From assembly GCA_905250075.1 (NCBI GenBank), contig CAJNOP010000013.1, forward strand, positions 2,090,188 to 2,154,187: a DNA stretch of 64,000 bases. Reading direction: 5' to 3'. Shown here piece after piece: positions 12,359 through 24,900 of the stretch. The position numbers were made by a program, and so were the translations under genes. The notes beneath the pieces were generated by a model, which saw nothing but the letters and a program-made list of their open reading frames with translations, made no database searches and was not told where the DNA came from. Source of the stretch: Rotaria sp. Silwood1. Its lineage: Eukaryota > Rotifera > Eurotatoria > Philodinida > Philodinidae. Each line of letters opens with the position of its first letter. Within the stretch, counting starts at the first letter, position 1.

Positions 12359-13661
12359 ACTAAACTTATTTATTCTTAACTACATATATATGTAACTATA
12401 TTTTCTTAGTTAGTTCATTGATTTATCGTCTGTTTCTTTCTCATTGTAAATAAATTGATTTCGAAAAAGAATATTTTTCTCATTATTGACTTATTATTAT
12501 GGATGACAGGTTCAATATTGACTTGATAATAATATTTGATACACTTGTATCATTACATATATATACATATATTATCAAGATATAAGAATAAATCAATAAT
12601 TGATATTCAAATGCACATCAACTTCTGATTGACTTGGAAAAATAAATGCTGATGAGATATGAAAGGAAATTTATTGATATAAAACGATAGATAAATAGTA
12701 CAATAGCACCTTGTTTTTTTTTCTTCTTTTTAATGCATATGTGTCTGATTATCGTTATCTTCTTTTCCTTAGGTACGGAGACTTTTATCAAATGACAAGA
12801 CATCAAACCACAATGTATAACGCCTACGATTTTGTTTGTCGAATTATGCATAAGACGAGTAGTACCCAGAAAAGCGCTATGGGTATTATCTTTTATGCAC
12901 TTTTACAAGAAAGAGCGAGAAAAAAAAAGAATAACATTAGGAAAAGACATAGAAAGAATATATGTATATATATATATACTTATAAGCCATCTGCTTTCTG
13001 ATTTTTGTTCGTCGAGCGCAAAGGAAACAAGGATAGATTTGTGTTGTATCACTGTTTATTTGCGTTTGTGTTTTTTTCTCAAAGACTCTATTCAAGTAAG
13101 TAAGAAAATTGAATACTTTTCCAATATATCGAATATTAAAATTGGAAACGAATGATTATATATTGATTAAAAGAAGAAAAAGACATCTAATATACTCTTA
13201 ACTTGTATCTTATACATATTATAAATATGTGTTATCCAATAAAAATATGAGAAAATAATGAATAGAGTGAAACTAAAATTAAAAATTAAGCTATAAGTTA
13301 AAAGAATTAAATAAATCTTTTTTCAAGAATTAGTCTTTAAGGCATGGATATATTCTTCCTCTTAGCGTTGAGATTTAGCTATATGTTTCTATTGTGAAAA
13401 TGTCAAGGATTCATCCTTGCATTCATTTATTTAAGGTTATGAGATCATCATAGCTATAGACTTATTGTTTTTCTTTCTTTTTCTATTAAGAACAATAATT
13501 TTGGCTATATGCCAAGAACATTATCCATTTTAATTTAAATCAACGACATATTATAACAAGCAAAGCTTTTATTCATATAATAGAGTATGTTACACGAAAA
13601 TAATACATCGATAAAATATAAGATTACTAATAATAACAAAAGTACATCAACAAAAAAAATA
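12359..13661. other. HECA-MEF2 intergenic region
   Basis: About 1.3 kb of AT-rich DNA that includes the HECA poly(A) signal (12449) and presumably the MEF2 promoter. Short open frames around 12700-13150 have no intron logic or familiar motifs. Nothing else is identified. Confidence 0.5.
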
Positions 13662-15425
13662 ATGGGACGTAAAAAGATTAATATAACTCGTATTAATGAC
13701 GATCGTACTCGTCAAGTTACATTTACAAAACGTAAATTTGGTTTAATGAAAAAAGCTTATGAATTATCGGTATTATGTGGTTGTGAAATAGCATTAATGA
13801 TATTTAATAGCAATGGTCGTCTATTTCAATATGCATCATCCGATATGGATAAAGTTTTATTAAAATATGCTGAATATAATGAACCTCATGAGTCATGTAC
13901 TAATATTGATATTATTGATGTAAGTATATATTTCTATTGTTTTTCTTTTTTCGTCTTCAATTAATCAAATTTATTCGAAAAATAAAGATCTTAAATAAAA
14001 AACATTCAACAATGAAACCAACAATAAATGGTAATACTGAAGATATTGAAATGATCGAAGAAAATGATGAAAGTGACGAACAAACATTTGCTGAAAGTGT
14101 TAATAATGTAAATATGTTCACACGTGCATACATTGATCATCATTATTATTTATTATTCTTCTAGTTTCTTGTCAATAGCAATCTCAGTTGTTCATCATCA
14201 AATAATAATAGCCATGATATGACATTCCTTAAAAATAATAATAATACTAAAACAACAGTTTTACCCGATTTTCAATATTTAACATCTTCACCTGATGAAC
14301 AACCAGTATCAACAACAATAATAAATCACATTCCCAATTATCCTATTCCGAAATCTATTGATGTTAACCAATATAGAAATAATACTAATCTTCACTCAAA
14401 TACAACTCATGTAAATAAAAAAAAAAAAAAACAATTTAAAATAATAATATTAATAATACAGAACAAAAAGAAAATCAAAGAATTCTTTTTCCTATTAATC
14501 TTAGGTAACACAATCTTCACATACACCGATGAATCATTTTATAGCTCAACAACCAACAACACATATTGGTCGCATTATGACAGGTTAAAATAGTTAATAT
14601 ATAACTATAAAATTTTTGTTTTAAATTTTTTTTATTGTTTTAGTTGGTCCGGATATGAGTGTTTCATCGATTGATTTAAGTGCACTTGCGTCACAATTGA
14701 CATCGAACTTCTTAGCATCCTTAACAAATGCTACAGTTGTAACAACTAATGATAATTCATCATCAACTATTCCTATCAAGTAAAAAGAACCCTATTATCA
14801 CAATCCTTTCGGTATTAAAATGTGAAACATAATGTAACTGTTGTTGTTAATCACAAGGAGATTGTTTTATTCTATGTATCTTGGAACACATTTCTTCACT
14901 CTTATTGTACTTAATTCATCAGAAATATAATAAGAAAATAGTTCATAGGTTGTAGCTAGCTGTTATTGATATTGGGGCAGTACCCGCATATCAACAATGT
15001 CTGTCACAGTCTATAATACCATCTGGGCACAATCTGTGATGATCTTTGGAGAACGTCTGTTACGGTCTCTATGGGTACAGATTTCTGCCCTTTATACCTT
15101 TGCCACTTCTTTTATATCCTGTTGCACCGAAAATTTATATATTGTAAACTTGAAAACAAAAAAAAATAACTTTTTGTTTTCTTTAAATCTTAGTTTGATC
15201 AATCGGGATTGTCAAACAACAAATATTGGTACGGGCCAAGCAATTATGTTAACTAATAGTCCCAATTCAATTCTACTTACTGGACAACAACAACAAATAC
15301 AACCAATATGCCGAAATCTTGTTAAACAAGAACCTGTTGTCTACAGAACAACAACAACCTCAACTGTTGGTAGAAATGATTTGTGCTATGAATCGAATAT
15401 TAAACCAACTCGTTTATGGCAATAA
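13662..15425 (+). CDS. MEF2: MEF2 MADS-box transcription factor
   Basis: Six exons (13662-13919, 13988-14107, 14165-14410, 14505-14583, 14644-14779, 15194-15425) give 356 residues. Residues 1-57 are a near-canonical MADS box beginning [11 protein letters not shown] and containing [20 protein letters not shown]. Residues 58-86 are the MEF2 domain ([28 protein letters not shown]). This pair is diagnostic of MEF2 rather than SRF. The rest is Asn/Thr/Gln-rich activation sequence with a LVKQEP motif near the C terminus that resembles the sumoylation site of vertebrate MEF2. MEF2 binds YTA(A/T)4TAR sites and drives muscle and neuronal programmes (family knowledge). An in-frame ATG at 13587 would add 25 residues, but MEF2 proteins start at MGRKK, so 13662 is chosen. 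Confidence 0.96.
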
Positions 15426-17456
15426 TTGACATACATTTCCATCAAAATAAATTCCATCTTGAAAACCCAAAAAGTTTTTTTAAAACTAAATTTCAAATAG
15501 AGTTTTTTTTTCCCCGCAAAACCATTACTTTATGTTACCCATGATTTTCTTGTAATTTCATAGCACACCTTTTTTTTTGTATTTATTCCGAATTTTATTG
15601 ATTTATTTTTTCTTTGTTTGATTTATGTTTTCGTCTGGTAATCCTTTTCTTTAGAGATAAGTTACACATCTATTTTAAAGAACTCAAAATTTTTCTTGAT
15701 TTATTTCAAAAGAAAAGAATAATAATTACTATCTAGAGAAAAATAAGAAGTGTTTTTATCTACAAAAATAAACTATGAATACTTGACTCAATTAATTCTT
15801 GTAATACTACATAGCAAAAAAAAATATAAGATTTTTATCACATATTCGTATTGTCTATATATACTGTATTTATAAGCAAAACTATTCGTTAGTAAAACTA
15901 AATATTATATTCTATAGACAACTTCTGAGTCTACGGCAATTTCGATTCAAATTTTTTTCTGAATACATATAGATTTTTCAAAAAAAAGAAATCGATTTAA
16001 TTTTGATTAACGACGTGAGAAAGTACGAAAAAAATGCTCTTATAATGGAATGAGAATTTTAAAACCAAATTCAAATGATAGAAATTCTTTTTCATAATTT
16101 CTACATGATGGTACGATAAAAAATTTTATTTCGAAATTTGATACTATTTTTAGAAAATCTATTTTTAAGAGGAAGTTTTTTTTTAATCCAATCTTGCTGA
16201 AAATTACACCATAGATATAGTTCATGCTATAGACTTTATTCTGAAGTTTTCAGATGTTTTCCTTATATGGTTGAAGAAATATTTGCTAATGACTTGTCAA
16301 CTAACTAACCGTCAGCTGAAAAAGAGCCAAGGCTTTAACATATGTTTATTCTAACAGAACTTATTTAGAAGAGTAACTCTTGTAAATAATCAAGGTCAAA
16401 TGAAAGGTTCGTATGTTCCGTTTTGCCAGAAATGACCCATACATATAGAAAAACGACTGCTTTTTATGCTTAACATCTTACAAAACGAGATATTGTTTTG
16501 TTTCAGTTACTAATTTGTGTTTTACATCTGATAATACTAATATCTGGTGGACATGTTTGTTCTGTTATTTAACAGAGTCAAGGTTAACAGAGTAAGATAA
16601 AACACAAAAGAAACAGATAGTGTTTATTTGTGAGAATAACGAAGAAAGTTTTATTTTGATAAAACTCTATTTGTGAAGTCATACTTGATTCATAATAAAA
16701 ATAACATGCTATTACATAAGGTGTAAAATAAAAAATTTAAACAAATTCGAATATAGAAATGATATTTTATAAATTGTTGAGTGAAAGGCATAGAACTATT
16801 CTTAAACATTGAAGTTTTTCATCATTTCATATTACGATTTGCCAACAAATATAAGAATAAAATGTATTCGAAAATGATAATCAACAATGTCAGCCATGAG
16901 AGGACCATTCAATATTCGTAAGACTTAATAGAAATAAAAAAAGAATTTGATACATCACTAGTTTTCATTGTATAGTCCGAAGATCATTATAGACTGAATG
17001 ATGAATAGACCAGAATTAGAATTGAATTCGAGTGATACTTTTAGAGAAAATTTATTATCATTTCGTTTATTCACCATGAATACAATATTATGCATGTTTT
17101 GGTTTGATTTGATCTTACATTGAAGAATAATTTTTCTCTTAATCGCAACAATCAACATTGCTAAGTGAATTTTTCTTTTGTCATGAAAACAAAAACCGAA
17201 GTATTTGAGTAGAGAAAAACAGACAAAACATTAAAATAGAATGTGACAATATTTGTTAACTTCTTCAAGCATCTAATTTTAAAGTTTACTTCTCTTATCT
17301 TCGGACAACAAAACAAATTCTACCAACATTGTCTCTTTATTGTCCTTTTTTTTGTATTTTTTTATAGTTAAATATTTTATCTTATCATTTTTCTTATTTT
17401 ACTTCTATACAAGCATTAAATTCGTATCATTTTCATTTATTCATCTTGAAATAAGC
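15426..17456. other. MEF2 to LolA-like gene intergenic region
   Basis: Two kilobases of AT-rich DNA with no exon chain, RNA gene or clear repeat. It must hold the MEF2 3' UTR and the promoter of the next gene. Confidence 0.5.
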
Positions 17457-19803
17457 ATGAAAGAATACAGAATCTTATATCTGTTCGTATTATTAATCTC
17501 TGGATATTATGCACAAGAAACTACAACAATTTCACCATCTAGCTGGAATGGTGATCCGAGATTATGCACAGTTGATCCATCAGCGCCCGTGACAAATGAT
17601 AGACCTTTACCAATATTTCCAAATCAAACGGAATTTACTTTACAGAGGGTAGAAGTAAAACATATATTAAATGTGACATTACAGAGTGTTTTAACTATGT
17701 ATCAATATTTATATGATTATCAAGCTAATAAGTTAATTTTGGTCCAAAATGCTAATGGTTTTGTTGATGTTGAATATTTTCATTATGATAAAATGAAAAA
17801 AGCCACTTACTACCGAGGAGATATTTGTTACGTTAGTAATATTACCACGAATATTGACATAGGTATGTTCAAATATTTGACACAAATTTTATATTTAACT
17901 ATGTTTGTTTATTTATTTATTTATTAGATGGCACATCGGCTATTCAATTAGCAGATAATTCATGGCATATTCGTCCATTGAATGAATTTCTACTATTTTC
18001 TAGTAATGATCCACGGCGACCAGCAATTCAACCAAAATATCTTGGTACAAGTATAGTACGTGGAATTCCAGTCGATCAATGGGAATCTTGTATAGTTGAT
18101 CGAGTTAATTTTCGAACTTATCGACGTGCATGGTCATTTGCACAAAAAGGTTATGAAGCACCAATTGGTACTGTTGGTGATATAGCTTTTCCAGTTCAAG
18201 CAATTATCAATGCTTCAGTTGCATTTCCAAATGGTACACAAGTTATTGAATTTGATGAAATATTTAATGTTTATGCATACAGACCAGGAATTATAGAAAA
18301 TCCTACTCAATTAGCTCCACCAAAAGGTGTATTTTGTGCTTTTGGTCCAAGTCAAACTTTAATGTCTCTTCAACAAGCTGGTATTCGCTGGCCTGATCGT
18401 TTTAGTGTTCGTGTTGACGCATCAACATCACGTAATACACGATGGCAAAGATTTCATCTACGTTATGATCGTGGTCGTGAACGTGGTTCAAGACGTATTC
18501 GTTACGATTATTTACCAAATGATGGAGAAGATTTTGAATCTATTATACATGATTTTAGTGATGATTTAACATATATTATTGATCGTCGTACTGGTACATG
18601 TAAAATTAATCGTGGTGTTGAATATCCTGATGTTAATCCAATTCGGGATCCAGCTAGCTTCTTTATTAAGAATGAAGATAGATTTTTTAATTCACGTGAT
18701 GCCGTTTGGGAATTTAATGGATATCGACGTAAGAAATTTTCTTATATTAATTTCTTTATTTCTGTTTTTATTCGAATTATTGTTTTTTTCTTATTATTAT
18801 TTTAGCATGTCGAGGTAATGCAATTCAATGTGCATCAGTAACAACTTCAATTGATAACTTTCCTGTTATCGTAGAACCTGATACTGGTAAACCAAGTGGT
18901 GAAACATGGGCAGCAACAAATATGGAATATGCATGGTCAGTGCGTGCACCTTTTTCACAAGCAGGACCTAATGGAGAAAAACGTTTTGATTATCCAGTAT
19001 ATTTATATTTAAAGTCATTTCGATTTGCAGATCCAACTAATCCATCACCATTGAATCTTATTACTGAAGATATTGAATATGAATTTTATGAAATGTCTCA
19101 TGAATGGACTTCTAAAGATTTTGATGTTAGTATATGTTATCGTTCAAGTGGTTTCGAATATTTACATCTTGGATTTATGCTTAAAATTAATCGAAATAGT
19201 GTTTTTGATGGAAATCATTTGAATAGACGTTTACTTGAAAGAGAAGTTCATATTAATTTAGCTAATAAAATGCAAATTAGTTTTTCACGTATTGCTGATA
19301 TTGACATATTTCATGAAGATACTACAAATGATGTTAATGTTTTCTTTACTTTACTTGGTCCAAGACCAAAACCGGAATCATCAACTCTTGTTGCTGATGA
19401 TGAACCAACAGCTGCACAATCACGAGATAAACTTAGAGATGCAATTAATGGCGGAACATTTCAGTTCACAATGCGATTAACTGATGATGCAACAGCAGAA
19501 GTTCAATTTCAAGCAACAGCTGATTCATTAAAAGATTCGAAACAATTTATGTCAACTCATGCAGTCGGCAATCGAGAAACTAAAGAATCATATTCAACAG
19601 GTGCACAAGCTGGTGCTGTTATTGGTGGAATACTTGTTGGCCTTGTTGCTGGTATTCTTGTAGCCGCAGTAATTCGACTTGTACGTAAAGAACCAATGCC
19701 AGCTTTACCATCACTGCCAACGTCAATTTCAAATCCCTTGCCAAATATTAGTTTTTATAATAAAAAACCACCAACTGATGTAAAATCTACATCCGATGCT
19801 TAA
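17457..19803 (+). CDS. type I membrane protein, probable LolA-like domain
   Basis: Three exons (17457-17862, 17928-18728, 18806-19803) give 734 residues. Residues 1-20 are a signal peptide (ILYLFVLLISGYYA). A long extracellular part has several N-glycosylation sequons (NQT, NVT, NIT, NAS, NGT) and scattered cysteines. The layout, including the blocks FHYDKMKKATYYRGDICYV and RIRYDYLPNDGEDFESIIHD, resembles invertebrate proteins annotated with LolA-like or lipoprotein-amino-terminal-like folds; that match is from memory and moderate. One membrane helix lies near residues 668-692 (AGAVIGGILVGLVAGILVAA), followed by a basic stop and a Pro-rich cytoplasmic tail of about 42 residues. The start is set by the signal peptide. 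AATAAA follows at 19867. Ligand and role are unknown. Confidence 0.85.
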
Positions 19804-21275
19804 GACAATTCAAATAGAAAAAAAAACTTGAATGTTTTCTATTTTTTCTTTTCTTCCTTTTTTTTTAATAAAGTAAACAAAAAAAAACATTGTAGTTTTA
19901 AATAATAAACTATTTTCATTAGTAATTCGAAGATCATTTTTTTTTATTTCGAAATGAAACGTATTCGTTTAACACGAACTTTACAGTGAATATTTGGAAA
20001 AATCAAAGTTGGTATTCTTCATTAACAACAAGTGTTTGATCTTGTGACATTAGATAATATCAGAAGATAGAACACCAACTTAGATGAAAAAATCTTACGA
20101 TGATCTTACTGACAATTGGCTGTTGTAAGATCCATACCGTATCATCTTATGAAATCGTGCAAATATCTTACTTTAAGATGTACGATTTATCTAATCATCA
20201 AATACTATTGTGAATCTGACATGATTTTCACTATAAGATTCTTGTAAAGTCTAATAACCGGAATCTCGTAAGATCTTATACCATCGCCTAAAATCATTAT
20301 TTTAAATCTCACTCATATAAATAGTATTAATAACGATAGTTTCATTTATTTAAATATATGTTTAAACAATCAAAATACGTTTTAATTTAGACGTTAAATT
20401 TTTCGAATTGAAATTACATCTTGTATATAGTTGTGCTGATCTACTGAACAATCACTTCACTGATAATTTAATCAAATTGAATGTTTTCATCTAGGTTTTG
20501 TAATTCTTTATAAGTAAATGTACATATGAAAGTAAAAATGAAAATCAGATACGAAACGTTATGAAAAATTCTCAAAAATCATAATCGTACAAGTTCTTGA
20601 ATGTTACCATCTCATACCATGATACACCTATTAAACGAACACCGAAATGAACAGAGAATACAACAATGAAATATAGAGAAATGAGAATGATTGAAAATAC
20701 TGTTCAAGCTAATGTTTTAATAAAATCTCGTAAAACTGTTCTTGATTGTAAACATTTTTTAATTCTTAAATTAAGAATAAGTAAGGTTTTTAAGATGGGA
20801 GAGAAAGATCAATTCAAAAAATTGTTTAAATCAAAAACTAAAAAAACAGAAACCACAGTCGCATCATCAAGTGTGACATCTTTCATGTAGATTTCTTTCA
20901 ATAAGATTTTATTACTAAAATAATATAACAAAAACAAAATGATTTGGCTTATTTTTGTTCATCATGAAAAGCTTTATCATTAGTCGTTTACAGCGCTATC
21001 TACAATGTATTGATTTGCTTTGTACGTAGCTCCAATTGCATCTCAACCACATATCTGTGTTATTCATCAATCGTTAAAAATGCCACAATTGAAAAAGTAA
21101 GATTTTATTCGTATAGTATTACGTGTAAGGGTAATTTCCCATATCCTATTTCGAAACGTTTATCTTTGTATGCAGAAAATATCTAAAGAATGTATTAGAG
21201 TGAGAAAAAAACGTTTGCCAATCATAGTAGATAAATTATAGTTGAATATTTTTAAAAATATTTTTAGCCAAAACT
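19804..21275. other. intergenic with TCTTAC-rich patch
   Basis: Holds the poly(A) region of the previous gene, a patch at 20090-20290 in which TCTTAC/GTAAGA recurs in both orientations, a small open frame (20666-20890) and presumably the APBB 5' UTR and promoter. Confidence 0.5.
20666..20890 (+). CDS. hypothetical 74-residue basic protein
   Basis: A single open frame with Lys-rich sequence (FKKLFKSKTKKTETTVASSS at its end) and no recognised motif. It lies about 400 bp before the APBB start on the same strand. It could be a small gene, a piece of an APBB 5' exon, or chance. No splice junction joining it in frame to APBB was found. Confidence 0.22.
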   Translation: MKYREMRMIENTVQANVLIKSRKTVLDCKHFLILKLRISKVFKMGEKDQFKKLFKSKTKKTETTVASSSVTSFM

Positions 21276-24200
21276 ATGAATGAATACCAGTCTGATCGGT
21301 AATGTTGTCATTTTATTTTTAATTTAAGAATTAATTAAATTGTTTTTTTTTTTTGGTTTAGAAAACCTGATATTTCTTCACCAACTGAATCGACTGATAG
21401 TGGAATACATGTCAATATGGAACGAACAATAGAAGTATGTATTCATTAAACTAAAGTTATTTTTCTATGAAAAAGATTTTTTTAGATTACTGATGATACA
21501 AATCTTCCATTAGGTTGGGAACGTTTTGAAGGTAAAATTTTCTGTATAAAAATTCAAATAAAATATTAAAAAAAAGCAAATTTTTACTAGATGAAGAAGG
21601 TGTTTATTATTGGCATAAACGAACTGGTACAGTTACACGCGAACGTCCAGAATTAATCATTGATTCTCCATCATCAATACTTTCATCATCTTCATCAAAT
21701 GATACATGTTTTGAATCGAATTCATTATTATATAAAAGTGAATCAAATCCTTCAATTAAAGTAAATAAAAATTACAAACAAATACTTTACTTTTGCATTG
21801 ACGAAAACTTTAATTTATGTTCAAATTTTATAGTGCATTTTTTTTGTGTAGTACATGATTGCTAATGATTTGGAATGAAAACTAGCAAGTGATATTTAGA
21901 TGAATCTTACATTATCAGATAGATCCTATTGAAACTAGCTGGAAGAATCCCTGTGCGGGAATCTTTTTCATCTGTTATGACCATTTTAGTGAAATTTTCA
22001 ATAAAATGTCGTGACTTTTCTCAAATCATTTTCAACACTAAATTTTGCACAAATCAGCTGCTCAATGATATTCCACCGGTTCTCATCTAGAGAAGAATGT
22101 TCCAGTGTTGATTCGTATCACATCTAAAAGAATTCTTCAATATTTATTTAGTCGATGAATAGCACTGTTTTGAGTTATCTATCTTGAATAAGTGTTTTAT
22201 TTGATAGTTTATAAGATAATCCGCTTATAATTATAGTTTTTAATTTCAGTTCGGACAACTTTTTTTTTCTCTTAATCCTAATCACAGTAACTTCTGTTTG
22301 TTGCAGTTTTGTTCTCGTACATTTCTAGATAAGACTCGTTTAAAAAGTCATTTGTTATTTATCAAGATTTGTTCGTAAGAATATTAAACATCAATTCGAG
22401 AAAGTTTCTTTTTCTCAACAAAAAACTCAAACGTTCAATTTTTTATTTAAATGAATTGTTTTTGTTTTAATCTTTAGACAACAGATGAAACTACTGAACA
22501 ACATCGTTTTCATGTTCGTTCTCTTGGTTGGACAACGATTGATGAACAAGATTTAACAAATGAACGAAGTAGTCGTGCTGTAAATCGTTGTATTTATGAA
22601 TTAACACGTGGTATTAATGATGGTATTGGTCGTTGGGGTGAAGGAAAAGATCTTTATATGGATATTAATAATACAGATTTACTTTTAATTGATCCAACTG
22701 AAATGACAATTTTACATAAACAATCAATACCATCAATTCGAGTTTGGGGTGTTGGAAGAGAAAATTCAAGGTTTTATTTCATTAAAGAAAATCAAATTTT
22801 GATTTATCTTTTCTTTTTTTTTCTTCAGAGATTTTGCTTATGTTGCTAAAGATAAAGATCGTTCAATACGAATTTATAAATGTCATGTTTTTCGATGTGA
22901 TAATACATCAGCTCGTACAATAGCTAATACATTACGTGATATATGTCGAAATTTAATGATTGAACGTGGCTTATTAAATAGAACAACTGAGATTTCAGAT
23001 GATGATTTATCTCAATATAAACGGTTATTGATAAGAAAAAAGAAAAATTTATTTTTACTTCTATTTTATTTTATAGATCAAAATCTTTTCCAGAATCGAT
23101 TACGAATGATATACCAAGTAAGAAATATTTATTTTCAAATATATTTCGTTGAATATTAGTTTAATATTTTCAGTTTCATTTCCAACACCAATGCAAGAAG
23201 CAACAAATAATCTAACATGTACTTATTTGGGTTGTGTCTATGTAGAAAAACCAGGTGGAATGGATATTCTACGACCAGCTATTGAAAAAGTTTCTACAAC
23301 AGTTCCTGATGATAAATGGATCCCAGTGATTGTTGATATATCTCCTTCATCATTTACAATCTCATTTGATAATGTACGTTTTATTTGAATTTTAAATCTA
23401 CAATATTGGCAAAAAAAGTATAAGATCAACGTATTTTTTTTTCTCAACAATACCAAACATTTAAGTCAAATCCAAATAATAGTTTGAGTAGTAAATGAAA
23501 TTCTCTATCAAATGTATTTTCATACTTAAATTTTATAGATCGACCATGAGAGAAAACTTTCTAAAATGACAGATTGCCGCATTTTCTCCAACATTCGAAC
23601 ACAAAGTGATAAATATTACAGAAAAATTAATAAAAAACGAAATTTATTATAGTATTGTGGGCAATCGGCTGAAAAGTGCATTTTTTGTGATGCTTATAAC
23701 TTTTTAACGGATGATCGTAGCAAATGTGGTAATCTATCATTCTATTTACTATTTTGTGCTCGTTAATATGGTACTTCGAAAGACTAATTTTCAAAGATTT
23801 GAAATATATCTCTGTCTAACAACAGATTCAATAGTCTAATAGCTTCTCCACAACTAATGTCACGTTCAGCACTGAACAGAAGACTGATCTGTCGCAGAAT
23901 TCTTGCGTTCTTCATACATACTAACTTACCTTTCTCTATGAAAAACCTTCATCTTGTTCACTAATACCTTTGTCTCAGGACATGCCTAATAGTCAAAGTT
24001 GGGAAAACAGCATGCTCCCAGTACTGAAGTTGAGTTCCTTCCTGACTAATGGCCCTTTTTTAAAATTTCAATATGGAATGTATATGAGAAAGAGTTTTTA
24101 TCGTCTATTCAAACTAATATTTACATTTGAGTTCAATGCTTCATAACATAGAATAAAAAACTACATTGGTTTTATATTTTTGATTAGCAGTTTAATTAAT

Positions 24201-24702
24201 ATTTATTTTCATAGGAGACAAAAGAACAATTACTGGAATGTCGTATTCGTTATTTATCATTTCTTGGTGTTGGACAAGATCCAAGGTAATGTTCTTGCAT
24301 GTTTTTATTTTTGACTTCTTTTTTTAAATTAAAAATCTTTCAGTTTTTGTGGTATAATAATACATTGTGCAGATAATTCATTTAAATGTCATGTATTTCA
24401 TTGCGTACCATCGTGTATTCAACTTTGTAAAAATATTGAAGCTGCTTGCAAAGTAAAGAATTTGTTTTTGATTTTGTCTATTTATATTTAAATATTTATG
24501 TATTGTTTTAGTTACGCTATCAAAAATGTCTTGATGCTCATCCACAAGCAGCTAAACAGATTGAAACAACAAAAGTTGGTTATTGATTTGATTAATATTT
24601 TATATTTTTTTCTTATTTTGTTACTTTTTTTTGTAGAGTTATGGTGCTCAATTTAAAAGTCTCGTCGAATCGTTTTGGTTTGGAGACAAACAATCTACTT
24701 AA
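21276..24702 (+). CDS. APBB: APBB/Fe65 adaptor (WW plus two PTB domains)
   Basis: Twelve exons (21276-21298, 21362-21434, 21486-21531, 21591-21760, 22478-22770, 22829-23023, 23077-23117, 23174-23373, 24215-24285, 24344-24452, 24512-24574, 24637-24702) give 449 residues. A WW domain (about 38-67, LPLGWERFEDEEGVYYWHKR) is followed by PTB1 (about 108-255, FHVRSLGWTTIDEQDL through ANTLRDICRNLM) and PTB2 (about 283-440, TCTYLGCVYVEKPGGMDIL, FCGIIIHC, CHVFHCVPSCIQLC). This order is specific to Fe65 proteins, which bind the cytoplasmic tail of amyloid-precursor-like receptors through PTB2 and carry signals to the nucleus (family knowledge). The N terminus before WW is much shorter than in vertebrates; an unseen upstream exon is possible. 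Introns 4 and 8 are 717 and 841 bp; the rest are short. Confidence 0.94.
23850..23965 (+). repeat. degenerate dispersed repeat, copy C (partial)
   Basis: Inside APBB intron 8. It shares the CTGAACAGAAG block and the TTCTTCATACATACTAAC block with copies A, B and D, then diverges. The right half of the family is missing. Confidence 0.55.
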
Positions 24703-24900
24703 TTAGATTTTTTTTAATATTTAGTATTTATACTCAATATCAGATCTTTGATTTTGTTTTTATTCTTTTGCTGTGTGATTTTTTTTGGTTAGAAGCATAA
24801 ACCTTCATTTTTTTTTCAGAATTAAAATCATTTATACGAATAATATATCTAGATTTCATTATAAATTTTTCAGAAATAATAAAAATAGATTGTATAAATC
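24703..24900 (+). promoter_or_regulatory. 198 bp APBB-NUP107 spacer with acceptor-like site
   Basis: Short same-strand gap. A pyrimidine-rich aatttttcag ends at 24872, 28 bp before the NUP107 ATG, which would suit a trans-splice acceptor or a 5' UTR intron end. Confidence 0.35.

Noticed and set aside
12711..13155. Open frames between HECA and MEF2
   Set aside because: Low-complexity Lys/Ile/Phe-rich translation with no motif; expected by chance in AT-rich DNA.
14997..15193. Coding extension in front of MEF2 exon 6
   Set aside because: The in-frame stretch is unlike MEF2, and a good donor (14780) and acceptor (15193) exclude it as an intron.
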